The notes: generated from the sequence alone by a model not told the origin. Positions 9,494 through 17,878 are shown, numbered from the stretch's first letter. The stretch: DNA of 64,000 bases from Intestinicryptomonas porci (GCF_033971905.1 NZ_JALBUT010000001.1:62001-126000); one strand, 5' to 3'. Program-made: numbers and translations.

Positions 9494-10331
9494 AAATATT
9501 GAAAACTTCATCGGTTGCGATTCCGATTTTGAAAACGCCGACATTGCCCTTTTCGGCGCGCCTTTCGACGGCACGGTTTCGTACCGCCCCGGCACTCGCT
9601 TTGCCCCGAAGGCAATCCGCGCGGAGTCTTTCGGGCTTGAAACTTACAGCCCTTATCAAGACAGGGATTTGACCGATTTGCGCGTCTTTGACATGGGTGA
9701 TTTGGAGCTTTGCTTTGGCAACACTCCGAGAGTTTTGGACGAAATCGAAAAAACCGCTTCCGAAATTTTGTCGGCGGGCAAAGTTCCGTTTATGATTGGC
9801 GGAGAGCATTTGGTAACCCTCGGAGCGGTCAGGGCGGCGGCGAAAAAACATTCCGACCTCAGGATAATCCACTTTGACGCTCACACTGATTTAAGGGGCG
9901 ACTATTTGGGCGAAGAGCTTTCACACGCCTCGGTAATAAGGCGATGCCACGATATTTTGGGCGACGGCAGGATTTTCCAATACGGCATACGCTCAGGCGA
10001 CAGACCCGAATTTGAATGGGCGAAAACCCATGTGTTCATGCAAAAATTCGATTTGCAAAATATTGAAACTGCCATCGAGGGCGCGAATAATCACCCCGTT
10101 TACCTTACGGTGGATTTGGACGTGTTGGATCCTTCGATATTCCCGGGAACAGGCACTCCCGAAGCGGGCGGGGCAAGTTTTGAGGAACTTAGAAAAGCTC
10201 TCTTTTTTGCAATGAAAAACACAAACATCGTTGCCTGCGATATATGCGAACTTTCCCCCCACTACGACCCAAGCGGAGTTTCAACCGCGGTCGCGTGCAA
10301 GGTTGTAAGGGAAATGTTGCTTTCAATTTAA
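9483..10331 (+). CDS. speB: Agmatinase (arginase family ureohydrolase)
   Basis: Hydrolyses agmatine to putrescine and urea with a binuclear Mn centre. The 282-residue product has the metal-binding motifs GGEHLVTLGAV, IHFDAHTDLRGDY and YLTVDLDVLDPSIFPGTGTP with the expected His and Asp ligands, plus the pathway-typical DICELSPHYDPSG. With speA it forms the arginine-to-putrescine route. It overlaps speE by 11 bp. Confidence 0.94.
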   Translation: MLNKNIENFIGCDSDFENADIALFGAPFDGTVSYRPGTRFAPKAIRAESFGLETYSPYQDRDLTDLRVFDMGDLELCFGNTPRVLDEIEKTASEILSAGKVPFMIGGEHLVTLGAVRAAAKKHSDLRIIHFDAHTDLRGDYLGEELSHASVIRRCHDILGDGRIFQYGIRSGDRPEFEWAKTHVFMQKFDLQNIETAIEGANNHPVYLTVDLDVLDPSIFPGTGTPEAGGASFEELRKALFFAMKNTNIVACDICELSPHYDPSGVSTAVACKVVREMLLSI

Positions 10332-10354
10332 TCAAGAAAACAAAAGGAAAAGAA

Positions 10355-11557
10355 ATGGGAAAAGCATTGATAATAGGATGCGGCGCGGTGGCGTCGGTCG
10401 CAATTCACAAGTGTTGCCAAAATAGCGCGGTGTTTGACGAAATATGCATTGCAAGCCGCACCAAAAGCAAGTGCGACGCGCTTAAAGCCAAGCTTGAAAA
10501 GACGACAAAAACAAAAATCAAAACGGCGCAGGTTGATGCCGACAATGTCGAAGATTTGATTTCTCTCATAAACGACTTCAAGCCCGATTTGGTGATGAAT
10601 TTGGCTTTGCCTTATCAGGATTTGACGATTATGGACGCGTGCCTTGCCACGAAAACAAACTATATGGACACCGCGAACTACGAGCCGCTCGACACCGCCA
10701 AGTTCGAGTACAAATGGCAGTGGGCGTACCGCAAGCGTTTTGAGGAAGCTGGGATAACCGCGCTTTTGGGCAGCGGCTTCGACCCGGGAGTGACGGGCGT
10801 CTTTTCCGCGTACGCGATGAAGCACTATTTCGACGAAATCGAATATATAGACATCTTGGACTGCAATGCGGGCGACCACGGCTATCCGTTTGCAACGAAC
10901 TTCAATCCGGAAATAAACATCCGCGAAGTTTCGGCAAAAGGCAGCTATTGGGAAGACGGTAAATGGGTTGAAACCGAGCCGATGGAAATCAAGAGGGTTT
11001 ACGATTTCCCCGAAGTTGGCAAAAAAGACATGTATTTGCTTCACCACGAAGAAATAGAGTCTCTTGCCCTGAACATCAAGGGGATAAAGAGAATCAGATT
11101 TTTCATGACTTTCGGGCAGAGCTACCTCACGCATTTGAAGTGCCTTGAAAACGTTGGCATGACGTCCATTGTTCCGATTGACTTCGAGGGCAAAAAAATC
11201 GTTCCGCTTCAATTTTTAAAAGCCGTACTTCCCGACCCCGCAAGTCTGGGCCCGAGGACGAAGGGCAAGACGAACATAGGCTGCATATTCAAAGGCAAAA
11301 AGGGCGGAGTTGAAAAGACATACTATGTTTACAACGTCTGCACGCATGAGGAATGTTTCGCCGAAGTCGGCTCGCAGGCGGTTGCCTACACAACGGGCGT
11401 GCCCGCAATGATTGGCGCGATGATGCTTTTAACCAAAACTTGGAATAAAGCGGGTGTCTTCAACATTGAAGAATTTGACCCGGATCCGTTTATGGACGCT
11501 CTCAATAAATGGGGCTTGCCGTGGCAGGAAAACTTCAATCCGGAATTGGTTGACTAA
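10355..11557 (+). CDS. Carboxynorspermidine synthase (saccharopine dehydrogenase family)
   Basis: NAD(P)H-dependent reductive condensation of a diamine with aspartate semialdehyde, giving carboxyspermidine from putrescine (or carboxynorspermidine from diaminopropane). The 400-residue product begins with a Rossmann motif (MGKALIIGCGAVASVAIHKC). Further landmarks are NLALPYQDLTIMDACLAT, GSGFDPGVTGVFSAYA, DCNAGDHGYPFATNFNPEIN and the C-terminal GVPAMIGAMMLL, as in the Vibrio/Campylobacter enzymes. ATG at 10355 has a good AAAGGAAAAG ribosome site; a longer in-frame ORF overlapping speB is rejected. It is paired with nspC, whose product uses its output. Confidence 0.93.
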   Translation: MGKALIIGCGAVASVAIHKCCQNSAVFDEICIASRTKSKCDALKAKLEKTTKTKIKTAQVDADNVEDLISLINDFKPDLVMNLALPYQDLTIMDACLATKTNYMDTANYEPLDTAKFEYKWQWAYRKRFEEAGITALLGSGFDPGVTGVFSAYAMKHYFDEIEYIDILDCNAGDHGYPFATNFNPEINIREVSAKGSYWEDGKWVETEPMEIKRVYDFPEVGKKDMYLLHHEEIESLALNIKGIKRIRFFMTFGQSYLTHLKCLENVGMTSIVPIDFEGKKIVPLQFLKAVLPDPASLGPRTKGKTNIGCIFKGKKGGVEKTYYVYNVCTHEECFAEVGSQAVAYTTGVPAMIGAMMLLTKTWNKAGVFNIEEFDPDPFMDALNKWGLPWQENFNPELVD

Positions 11558-11558
11558 T

Positions 11559-12686
11559 ATGAAATTTTCCGAACTGCCGACGCCCTGCTTTGTGATAGAC
11601 AAGGCAAAATTAACTGCGAATTTGCGGATTTTAAAAAGCGTCCGCGAGCGCGCGGGGTGCAAGATTTTGCTTGCCCAAAAGGCGTTTTCCGCGTTTGCGG
11701 TTTATCCTCTTGTTTCGGAATATTTGGACGGGGTAACTGCGAGCGGATTGTTTGAGGCAAGGCTTGGCAGCGAGGAGTTTCGCGGCGAAAACCACGTTTT
11801 TTGCGCCGCCTACAAAGACGATGAATTTGACGAAATCGCCTCTCTTTGCGGGCATGTCGTTTTTAATTCGCTCGGACAGCTTCGTCGATTTAAAGGCAGG
11901 GCGTTGAGAGCGGGCGCAAAAGTAGGAATCAGGGTAAATCCCGAATTTTCCACCCAGAGCGGGCATGCGATTTACGACCCTTGCGCGGAATATTCGCGCT
12001 TGGGTGTTTTGTGCGCGGATTTGAGCGAAGCGGATTTCGATGGCGTTAGCGGCATTCATTTCCACACTCTCTGCGAACAAAATTCCGACGATTTGGAGGC
12101 TACTTTAAATGCAGTGGTTGAAAAATTCGGAAAATACTTCAAAAAAATCAGCTGGATAAATTTCGGAGGAGGGCACCACATAACGCGCCCGGGCTACGAC
12201 ATTGACCGTCTTGTAAACTGCGTTAAAAAAGTCAAAGAGGAGTTTAATCTGGAAGTCTATTTAGAGCCAGGCGAAGCAGTGGCATTGAATGCGGGTTTTT
12301 TGAAATCTAAGGTTTTGGACATCGTAAAAAATGGAATTGAAATCGCCATTTTGGACGCTTCGGCGGCATGCCATATGCCTGACGTCATTGAAATGCCTTA
12401 CCGCCCTCCTGTCTTAAATTCGGGCAAATTGGGTGAAAAGCCGTTTTCTTACAGGCTTGCGGGCGCGACTTGCCTTGCGGGAGATGTCATTGGCGACTAT
12501 TCGTTTGATGAAAAATTGAAAATTTCAGATGAAATTGTTTTCGCGGACATGGCGATTTATTCCATGGTAAAGACAAACACATTTAACGGAATGCCGCTTC
12601 CTTCAATCGCCGTTATGGAGGAAGACGGGGATTGTACCATAATCCGCAATTTCTCGTACGCCGATTTCAAGTCGAGGCTTTCATGA
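11559..12686 (+). CDS. nspC: Carboxynorspermidine decarboxylase
   Basis: PLP-dependent alanine-racemase-fold decarboxylase that turns carboxyspermidine into spermidine. The 375-residue product shows LPTPCFVIDKAKL, the PLP lysine K41 in ILLAQKAFSAF, the HFHTLCEQNSDD block, FGGGHHITRPGYD, EPGEAVALNAGFL and the catalytic DASAACHMPDV. The ATG at 11559 sits 2 bp after the stop of the previous gene; an upstream in-frame start is rejected. Last gene of the polyamine operon. Confidence 0.95.
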   Translation: MKFSELPTPCFVIDKAKLTANLRILKSVRERAGCKILLAQKAFSAFAVYPLVSEYLDGVTASGLFEARLGSEEFRGENHVFCAAYKDDEFDEIASLCGHVVFNSLGQLRRFKGRALRAGAKVGIRVNPEFSTQSGHAIYDPCAEYSRLGVLCADLSEADFDGVSGIHFHTLCEQNSDDLEATLNAVVEKFGKYFKKISWINFGGGHHITRPGYDIDRLVNCVKKVKEEFNLEVYLEPGEAVALNAGFLKSKVLDIVKNGIEIAILDASAACHMPDVIEMPYRPPVLNSGKLGEKPFSYRLAGATCLAGDVIGDYSFDEKLKISDEIVFADMAIYSMVKTNTFNGMPLPSIAVMEEDGDCTIIRNFSYADFKSRLS

Positions 12687-12695
12687 CTTAAAAAT

Positions 12696-12724
12696 TTGCT
12701 TGCAAATTGCTGTCGATATATAAA
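12696..12724 (+). promoter_or_regulatory. Sigma-70-like promoter
   Basis: TTGCTT (12696-12701), a 17-bp spacer and TATAAA (12719-12724), 25 bases before the ATG at 12750. Inferred from consensus only. Confidence 0.4.
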
Positions 12725-12749
12725 AATTTTACATAAATAATAAAAAGTT

Positions 12750-13286
12750 ATGCCTAAGAAAATTCTAATCATATCTTCAAGCCCGAGAAGAGGCGGAAAT
12801 TCCGATTTGCTTGCCGATGAATTTATGAGAGGCGCGCAGGATAGCGGGCATAATGTTGAAAAAATTTTCCTAAAAGACAAAAAAGTGAATTACTGCTCCG
12901 GGTGCGGAGTTTGCTATGACACAAAAAAATGCGTCCAAAAAGACGATGTTTCGGAAATTCTTGAAAAAATTGCAACTTCCGACGTCATAGTTTTGGCAAC
13001 ACCTGTTTACTTTTACACAATGAGCGCGCAGCTTAAAACCTTGATTGACCGCTGCTGCCCGCGCTACGAGGAGTTTTCAAACAAAGAATTTTATTTTATT
13101 CTCACCGCCGCCGACGAGGACAAGGCAATGCTCGAGCGCACCGCCGAAAGCTTGCGCGGATTTACCGCATGCTTGGATAATCCCGTCGAAAAAGGCGTTC
13201 TGTATGCAACGGGAGTTTGGAAACCGGCGGAAGTGAAAGACACTAAGTTTATGCGGCAAGCTTATGAGCTTGGCAAAAATTCCTGA
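12750..13286 (+). CDS. Flavodoxin-like NAD(P)H-dependent oxidoreductase
   Basis: FMN-binding flavodoxin-fold protein of the NADPH-dependent FMN reductase / iron-sulfur flavoprotein family, 178 aa. The phosphate-binding loop ISSSPRRGGNSDLL sits at residues 8-21. A cysteine cluster, YCSGCGVCYDTKKC, lies at about 49-62, followed by the flavin-contacting ATPVYFYTMSAQLKTLIDR. The cysteine cluster resembles the compact motif of Fe-S flavoproteins. The substrate is not predictable. It is probably transcribed from its own promoter. Confidence 0.85.
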   Translation: MPKKILIISSSPRRGGNSDLLADEFMRGAQDSGHNVEKIFLKDKKVNYCSGCGVCYDTKKCVQKDDVSEILEKIATSDVIVLATPVYFYTMSAQLKTLIDRCCPRYEEFSNKEFYFILTAADEDKAMLERTAESLRGFTACLDNPVEKGVLYATGVWKPAEVKDTKFMRQAYELGKNS

Positions 13287-13350
13287 TTATTTTTTTTGTA
13301 TTTGGTTTTGACTATGGCAAGGACAATTTTCACAACGTTTAACCAAATGG

Positions 13351-13379
13351 TTGATTTTTTTCGGCTTAAAAAATATAAC
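13351..13379 (+). promoter_or_regulatory. Sigma-70-like promoter giving a near-leaderless mRNA
   Basis: TTGATT (13351-13356), a 17-bp spacer and TATAAC (13374-13379). The ATG of the next gene is only 9 bases after the -10 box, so the transcript would start almost at the start codon. Confidence 0.45.
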
Positions 13380-13387
13380 TGTATTTT

Positions 13388-14362
13388 ATGTTTAATCGTG
13401 AAAAGGAATTGATGCTTTTGGGTCTTGAACCCGACAAGAAGTCTTACAAGGGAGTAATGCTTTTCTTGCTGGTTTATTTGGGGGCGACGCTTTTTGCCGC
13501 GCTCTTGACATCACCCTCTTATTGGTTTGTGCAGTGGCTGCATTCGGTGCATCCGAGCGGTCTTACGGAATATTTGCTTGGCAAGCGTTTGGATATTTAT
13601 TTCAACCGCCTTCGCTATCTGCCGATTTTAATCGGAATTCCATATATGATGAACAAGCTTGGGCTTTTTTCCGTTTCAAATTTGGGGCTTAAATTTGAGA
13701 GAGAATCCCTTAAAATATTTTGCAAATACTTTTTGTTCGGAGTGTTGCTTGCGGGGTTTGTGTTCGCTTTCCAGTTTATTTTTTGCGATGTTTCCTACTC
13801 TCATAAAAGCGCGGGAAAAGTTCTAAGCGTGCTTTTTAGTGCGGCGCTCAGCGCGGTTGTCGTGGGAATTTTGGAGGAAGTCGTTTTCAGAAGCTTGATT
13901 TTCCGCTCCTTTTACACTGCTTTTACGCCTGTTGCCGCTCTTCTTTTCACGTCTTTATTTTTTGCGTACAAGCATTTCAAGGTTCCAAGCAGGGTTTTCA
14001 AGTCTCTAAACGGCGATACGGGTTTTGACGTCGGTTTTTTGGTCGCCTATTATGATTCGGTCGGGATTTTTGAGACATTTTCCGCCATAATTTTTATATC
14101 TCTTACGGTTTTCGGCGCAATGTTGACTCTGGTTTATATGCGCACTAAAAATTTGTGGGCGTCGGTAGCCGTGCATTCTGGCATTGTTTTTATGATGCTT
14201 TCGTATAAGAAACTTTTTCGTATCGCTCATGATGATAATCTCATTTGGATTTTCGGAACAAACAGAATGACTGACGGAATCATTTCCATTTTCATTATGT
14301 TGGGGTTTATTGTTATGTTCCTTTCTTTCTCAAACCCCAAAAAACGGAATAAAACGGAATGA
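13388..14362 (+). CDS. CPBP family intramembrane glutamic protease/putative immunity protein
   Basis: Multi-pass membrane protein of the CAAX-protease and bacteriocin-processing (Abi/CPBP) family, 324 aa. The diagnostic motifs are EEVVFRSLIFRSFY at about 167-180 (EExxxR), FFAYKHF at about 193-199 (FxxxH) and SVAVHSGIVF at about 262-271 (third motif His). Roughly eight hydrophobic segments are seen. The last residues KKRNKTE and the stop codon are encoded inside the left 23-bp inverted repeat of the following element, so the natural C-terminus may have been replaced. Confidence 0.85.
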   Translation: MFNREKELMLLGLEPDKKSYKGVMLFLLVYLGATLFAALLTSPSYWFVQWLHSVHPSGLTEYLLGKRLDIYFNRLRYLPILIGIPYMMNKLGLFSVSNLGLKFERESLKIFCKYFLFGVLLAGFVFAFQFIFCDVSYSHKSAGKVLSVLFSAALSAVVVGILEEVVFRSLIFRSFYTAFTPVAALLFTSLFFAYKHFKVPSRVFKSLNGDTGFDVGFLVAYYDSVGIFETFSAIIFISLTVFGAMLTLVYMRTKNLWASVAVHSGIVFMMLSYKKLFRIAHDDNLIWIFGTNRMTDGIISIFIMLGFIVMFLSFSNPKKRNKTE

Positions 14363-14927
14363 AAAGGCATTTCATAAGAAATGAGAGATAGAGCTTCGCA
14401 ACCGTAAAAGAAGCCTTTTCATTCCTCGCGCTCCATGTTGGTTTTGCTCAGGGGGCAGTACCCAGTACAGCTCCCCGTTGCACTCGCTCGCTTGGTTGGC
14501 TTCGCCAATCCGCGCTGTTCTCGCCCCTTCGGGGTAATTTGCTTCGCAAATTATGCTACCCACAAACTTGCTTCGCAACTTGCGTGTTCGCAAAACACAA
14601 CAGACAGGGTTCCCAAAAATGTTTTTGAAGAAAACTTTTTGGGATGTACTCATCGCGCGTTTCTTCCGTTTTTTGCGTATCAAAGCCCACACCCATCAAA
14701 CAATCCCGTACCCATTCCAACATAACGTATCAAGCAGCTGAATTTAAATTAGGACTTATTTTTTACACAACCTATCAAACAACTTCACAATAAAAGATTT
14801 AGTATTCAAACATGTCGAAATGCAAATGAGAGTACAAATGGGCAAAAAATCTATCTATTACGGAAGCGTCAGCTCTTTATTTTTTAGATTTTTTGTTTTT
14901 TGCCCATTCCGTTTTATTCCGTTTTTT
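14339..14927. mobile_element. Non-coding element bounded by 23-bp inverted repeats (MITE-like)
   Basis: A perfect 23-bp inverted repeat, AAAAAACGGAATAAAACGGAATG at 14339-14361 in two abutting 10-bp units, recurs in reverse at 14905-14927. Subterminal palindromes lie at each end: GGAATGAAAAGGC (14356-14368) with its complement at 14413-14425, and AATGGGCAAAAAA (14837-14849) with its complement at 14896-14908. The interior holds a cluster of tiny hairpins and no convincing gene. No target-site duplication is seen. It could be a MITE, an invertible segment or a species-specific repeat. Confidence 0.5.
14496..14593. repeat. Cluster of small hairpins with TTC loops
   Basis: Consecutive palindromes share the core GC-TTC-GC or CC-TTC-GG: TTGGC-TTC-GCCAA (14496-14508), CCCC-TTC-GGGG (14524-14534), TAATTTGC-TTC-GCAAATTA (14535-14553), TTGC-TTC-GCAA (14568-14578), then TTGCG-TGTT-CGCAA (14580-14593). 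A further GCTTCGC is at about 14393. Such regular spacing is not found elsewhere in the window. Confidence 0.7.
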
Positions 14928-14930
14928 TGC

Positions 14931-14959
14931 TTGAAAGGGGGGGGAGGGGTTTGTACCTT
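14931..14959 (+). promoter_or_regulatory. Candidate promoter with a poly-G spacer
   Basis: TTGAAA (14931-14936), a 17-bp spacer that contains G8 (14937-14944), A and G4, then TACCTT (14954-14959), seven bases before the ATG at 14966. The -10 match is weak. A G8 tract in a spacer could change length by slippage and switch expression. Confidence 0.3.
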
Positions 14960-14965
14960 TTGTGT

Positions 14966-15793
14966 ATGAAAAAATTATTACTGTTACCTCTAATACTTGC
15001 AATCGCAATTTCTACTTCAATTAACGCCTTCGCCGCCAAAAAAATGGCAAGAAAAGTCGCAGTGCAAACCTATACTTTTTCGCAACTTCCGCTCGACGAG
15101 CTTATTCCCGTTCTAAAAGAAGTCGGCGCGGATTGCATCGGGGCTTCGGGCGGATTGAAACTTAGCAAGAAATATCCCGACGTGCGCTTCAACCCGTCAA
15201 TGACAGACGAACAAAAGGCGTACGCGCACAAACTCCTAAAAGACGCAAAAATAAAGGTCGTTTCATACGGAGTTGTAGGTTCCAAAACCAGGGAAGATGT
15301 CGAAAATCTTTGCAAGTTCGCAAAAGAATTCGACTGCCCCGTAATCATTACGGAAGACAAGCCCGAACAGTTTAAGTTTTGGGATGAAATTGCGCCGCAG
15401 TACGGCGTAAAAATGGCTCTGCACAACCACGCCTACAACAATTATAAAAGCAACGCCTATTTTTATCCGCGCTTGGTCGAAATGCTTATCCGCCCCTATA
15501 AAAGTGTATATGCTTGCGCTGATAACGGACATTGGATAAGGTCGGGGTTGGACACGATAGAAGGGCACAACATTTTGAAGGGGAAATTGCAGGCAATCCA
15601 TTTTAAGGACATGAACAAAGCGGAGCTTAACGCGCACTGCGTGCCTTTCGGCAAGGGGGTTGCCAATATGAAGGAAGTCTTGAAAAACTTGGATGAGCAG
15701 GGCTACGACGGCTATTTCGTCATTGAGTATGAAGGCACGCGCCACCCCGTAAAAGAAGTAAAGCAGTGCATAGAATTTTTGCAGAATAATTAA
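14966..15793 (+). CDS. Secreted sugar phosphate isomerase/epimerase-like TIM-barrel protein
   Basis: AP-endonuclease-2 / xylose-isomerase-like TIM-barrel protein, 275 aa, of the IolE/YcjR-like superfamily. It begins with an export signal (MKKLLLLPLILAIAISTSINAFA), so it acts outside the cytoplasm, as many Verrucomicrobiota and Planctomycetota homologues do. Metal-site signatures include ALHNHAYNN, ADNGHWIRSG, IHFKDMNKAE and FVIEYEGTRHP. ATG at 14966 is chosen because it places the signal peptide at the N-terminus; a longer ORF from 14900 reads through the poly-G region. The substrate is unknown. Confidence 0.85.
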   Translation: MKKLLLLPLILAIAISTSINAFAAKKMARKVAVQTYTFSQLPLDELIPVLKEVGADCIGASGGLKLSKKYPDVRFNPSMTDEQKAYAHKLLKDAKIKVVSYGVVGSKTREDVENLCKFAKEFDCPVIITEDKPEQFKFWDEIAPQYGVKMALHNHAYNNYKSNAYFYPRLVEMLIRPYKSVYACADNGHWIRSGLDTIEGHNILKGKLQAIHFKDMNKAELNAHCVPFGKGVANMKEVLKNLDEQGYDGYFVIEYEGTRHPVKEVKQCIEFLQNN

Positions 15794-15802
15794 AATTTCG
15801 GC

Positions 15803-16456
15803 ATGTCTTTTAGGTTTCTAAAAACCCGCTTTTTCGCGCGGAGCTTCAATCGTCTAGAAGAGGGTTTGGGCGACAGGTTTTCAGGCGTCGTCTTGGCGTA
15901 TATTTTTGCGCTGCCCATAATGTATGGCGCGCTTGCTTTATTTTACTGCTTGGGTTGGAACCCGCCGATAGACGTGATATTCCAAACCGAACAAGAGAAG
16001 AACGCGGCGGATTTTGTGTTGGGTTGGATATTGTTTTTTTCGGCGTCGCTTGCCGCGTTTTTTATAAGGTTTTTCGCGCGTGGGTTTTCAATCAAAGGTT
16101 TTTTATGCGCGATGCTGCTTCCGCTGCTCTTTTGTCTGTTTGCGCTTTTTGCGGGGGCCGCGTCCGGTTTGGATTCCAAACAGACGTTTTGGTTCTTGGC
16201 GGAGGGGCTTGCTGTAGTGTTTGTTTTGGCCCGCAAAGACTATACGAGTTATAGAGCCTTTCAGATTGTCGGGAGCCTGTTTTTGATAACTATAGGGCTG
16301 GTATTTTACTACGCAAATTTGTTCGGGAATCGGCTTGGAGTGGAAATTTTCGGCGGTAGCAAAATATTTTTTGCGTTCATAATAATATTCTGGATTTTAT
16401 CAACGGCGCACATCTTGTTTAGGGACAAACTTTTGGATTATTTGGAAAAAAGATGA
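15803..16456 (+). CDS. Hypothetical membrane protein
   Basis: A 217-residue protein with about six hydrophobic segments (for example VVLAYIFALPIMYGALALFY, WILFFSASLAAFFIRFF and KIFFAFIIIFWILSTAHILF) and a basic N-terminus. No family is recognised. It starts 9 bp after the preceding gene, and its stop overlaps the mpl start by 4 bp, so it is probably in the same transcript; a role at the envelope near peptidoglycan recycling is only inference. Confidence 0.7.
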   Translation: MSFRFLKTRFFARSFNRLEEGLGDRFSGVVLAYIFALPIMYGALALFYCLGWNPPIDVIFQTEQEKNAADFVLGWILFFSASLAAFFIRFFARGFSIKGFLCAMLLPLLFCLFALFAGAASGLDSKQTFWFLAEGLAVVFVLARKDYTSYRAFQIVGSLFLITIGLVFYYANLFGNRLGVEIFGGSKIFFAFIIIFWILSTAHILFRDKLLDYLEKR

Positions 16457-17877
16457 AAATTTATTTTATGGGAATTTGCGGGACGGCAATGGGCAACATC
16501 GCTGTCATGCTGAAAAGCGCGGGGCATGAAATTTGCGGCTCTGATACGGGTGTTTACGAGCCTATGAAAAGCGTTCTTGAAAATGCGGGCATTGAAATTT
16601 GCGAGGGCTGGAACGTCGAAAGGCTGAAAAAAATCAAGCCCGACTTGGTTGTTGTCGGCAACGTCATAAGCCGAATGAATGTTGAAATCGAGTGGCTTTT
16701 AAAGACGAGGGCGTTTGAATTTACTTCGCTTGCAGAATTGATAGGCTCTCGCGTTATAGGTTCGCGGGCGTCGCTTGTGGTAAGCGGAACGCACGGAAAG
16801 ACAACGACTACTACCATTTCCGCATATCTGCTTTCAAGGCAAAATCCCAAAACGGGCTGGATGATTGGCGGAGTTCCGAAAGACTTGCCAAGCGGCTCCA
16901 ACTTGGGTTCGGAAGACGCGCCGTTTGCGATAGAGGGCGACGAGTACGACACTGCGTTTTTTGACAAGCGAAGCAAGTTCATACACTACCGCCCGCGCGT
17001 TCTTTTAATCAACAACATAGAATTTGACCACGCCGACATTTACAGGGACTTGACCGACGTAAAGCGCACTTTTACCCATGTAAGGCGCATCGTTTCGGGC
17101 GACGGCTTGATTGTCGAAAACGGTGACGACGCAAACATCGCATCTCTTGAAAAAACTCCGTGGGTTCGCAGGGTTAAGGTAGGTTTCGGCGACGGTTGCG
17201 ACTTGAAAATTTCGGACTTCAAGGAAGAGCGTTTCGGTTCTTCGTTTAAGCTTTCTTTTGGCGGGAAATCGAAAATAATCGAATGGTCTTTGCAGGGGGA
17301 ATTCAACGCGCGCAACGCCGCGATGGCGATAATGGGAGTTGCGGCGATTTCGGGATTTGAAAATCCGCTCGACTTGGATTTGGAGGCGTTAAAATCTTTC
17401 GGAGGGGTAAAGCGCAGGCAGGAAGTCATTTTGGATACGCAAAATGTTGTGGCGGTTGAAGACTTCGGGCATCATCCAACGGCGATAGCAGGCACAATAA
17501 AGTCCCTTCGCGAAAGGTTTGCGGGCTTTGAAATATACGCCGCCTTTGAGCCGCGCTCAAACACCGCCAAGATGAACATCTTTGAGGACGAATTTGCGCG
17601 CAGTTTGAGCGGAGCCGACAAAGTTTACATCGCACATATTCACAATGTAGAAAAGATGGACGAAAAAAAGCGCATGGAAACTTCCCGCCTGGCGCAAAAG
17701 GGCGGAGAAAAATTCACTGCGTTTGCGTCGAACGAAAAGCTTTTGGAAACTCTCTCCTGCGACGTGGATTGCGCGGTTAAATCGGGCAAAAAAGTTCTTT
17801 GCGCATTCTTTTCAAACGGCTCTTTTGACGGAGTGCATAAAAAATTCGCATCGTTATTTTCGGAAGAAAGGCGTTAG
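16453..17877 (+). CDS. mpl: UDP-N-acetylmuramate:L-alanyl-gamma-D-glutamyl-meso-diaminopimelate ligase
   Basis: Murein-peptide ligase that attaches recycled tripeptide to UDP-MurNAc. The 474-residue Mur-ligase protein has the MurC/Mpl-type N-terminal motif YFMGICGTAMGNIAVMLK, the ATP loop VSGTHGKTTTTTISAYLL, IEGDEYDTAFFDKRSKF, the Mpl-type NNIEFDHADIY, NARNAAMAIMGVAAI, and VEDFGHHPTAIAGTIKSL followed by FEPRSNTAKMNIF. The Mpl call over MurC rests on FDKRSKFIHYRPRV and the EPRSNT motif. It implies meso-DAP peptidoglycan. It ends 1 bp before acyP. Confidence 0.92.
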   Translation: MKIYFMGICGTAMGNIAVMLKSAGHEICGSDTGVYEPMKSVLENAGIEICEGWNVERLKKIKPDLVVVGNVISRMNVEIEWLLKTRAFEFTSLAELIGSRVIGSRASLVVSGTHGKTTTTTISAYLLSRQNPKTGWMIGGVPKDLPSGSNLGSEDAPFAIEGDEYDTAFFDKRSKFIHYRPRVLLINNIEFDHADIYRDLTDVKRTFTHVRRIVSGDGLIVENGDDANIASLEKTPWVRRVKVGFGDGCDLKISDFKEERFGSSFKLSFGGKSKIIEWSLQGEFNARNAAMAIMGVAAISGFENPLDLDLEALKSFGGVKRRQEVILDTQNVVAVEDFGHHPTAIAGTIKSLRERFAGFEIYAAFEPRSNTAKMNIFEDEFARSLSGADKVYIAHIHNVEKMDEKKRMETSRLAQKGGEKFTAFASNEKLLETLSCDVDCAVKSGKKVLCAFFSNGSFDGVHKKFASLFSEERR

Positions 17878-17878
17878 C

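Noticed and set aside
10328..11212. 294-residue minus-strand ORF opposite the carboxynorspermidine synthase gene
   Set aside because: Shadow frame of a well-recognised gene; its translation has no family features.
14372..14725. Overlapping ORFs on both strands in the 23-bp inverted-repeat element
   Set aside because: They are made of hairpin repeats, have low-complexity odd translations, and have no ribosome site or family resemblance.
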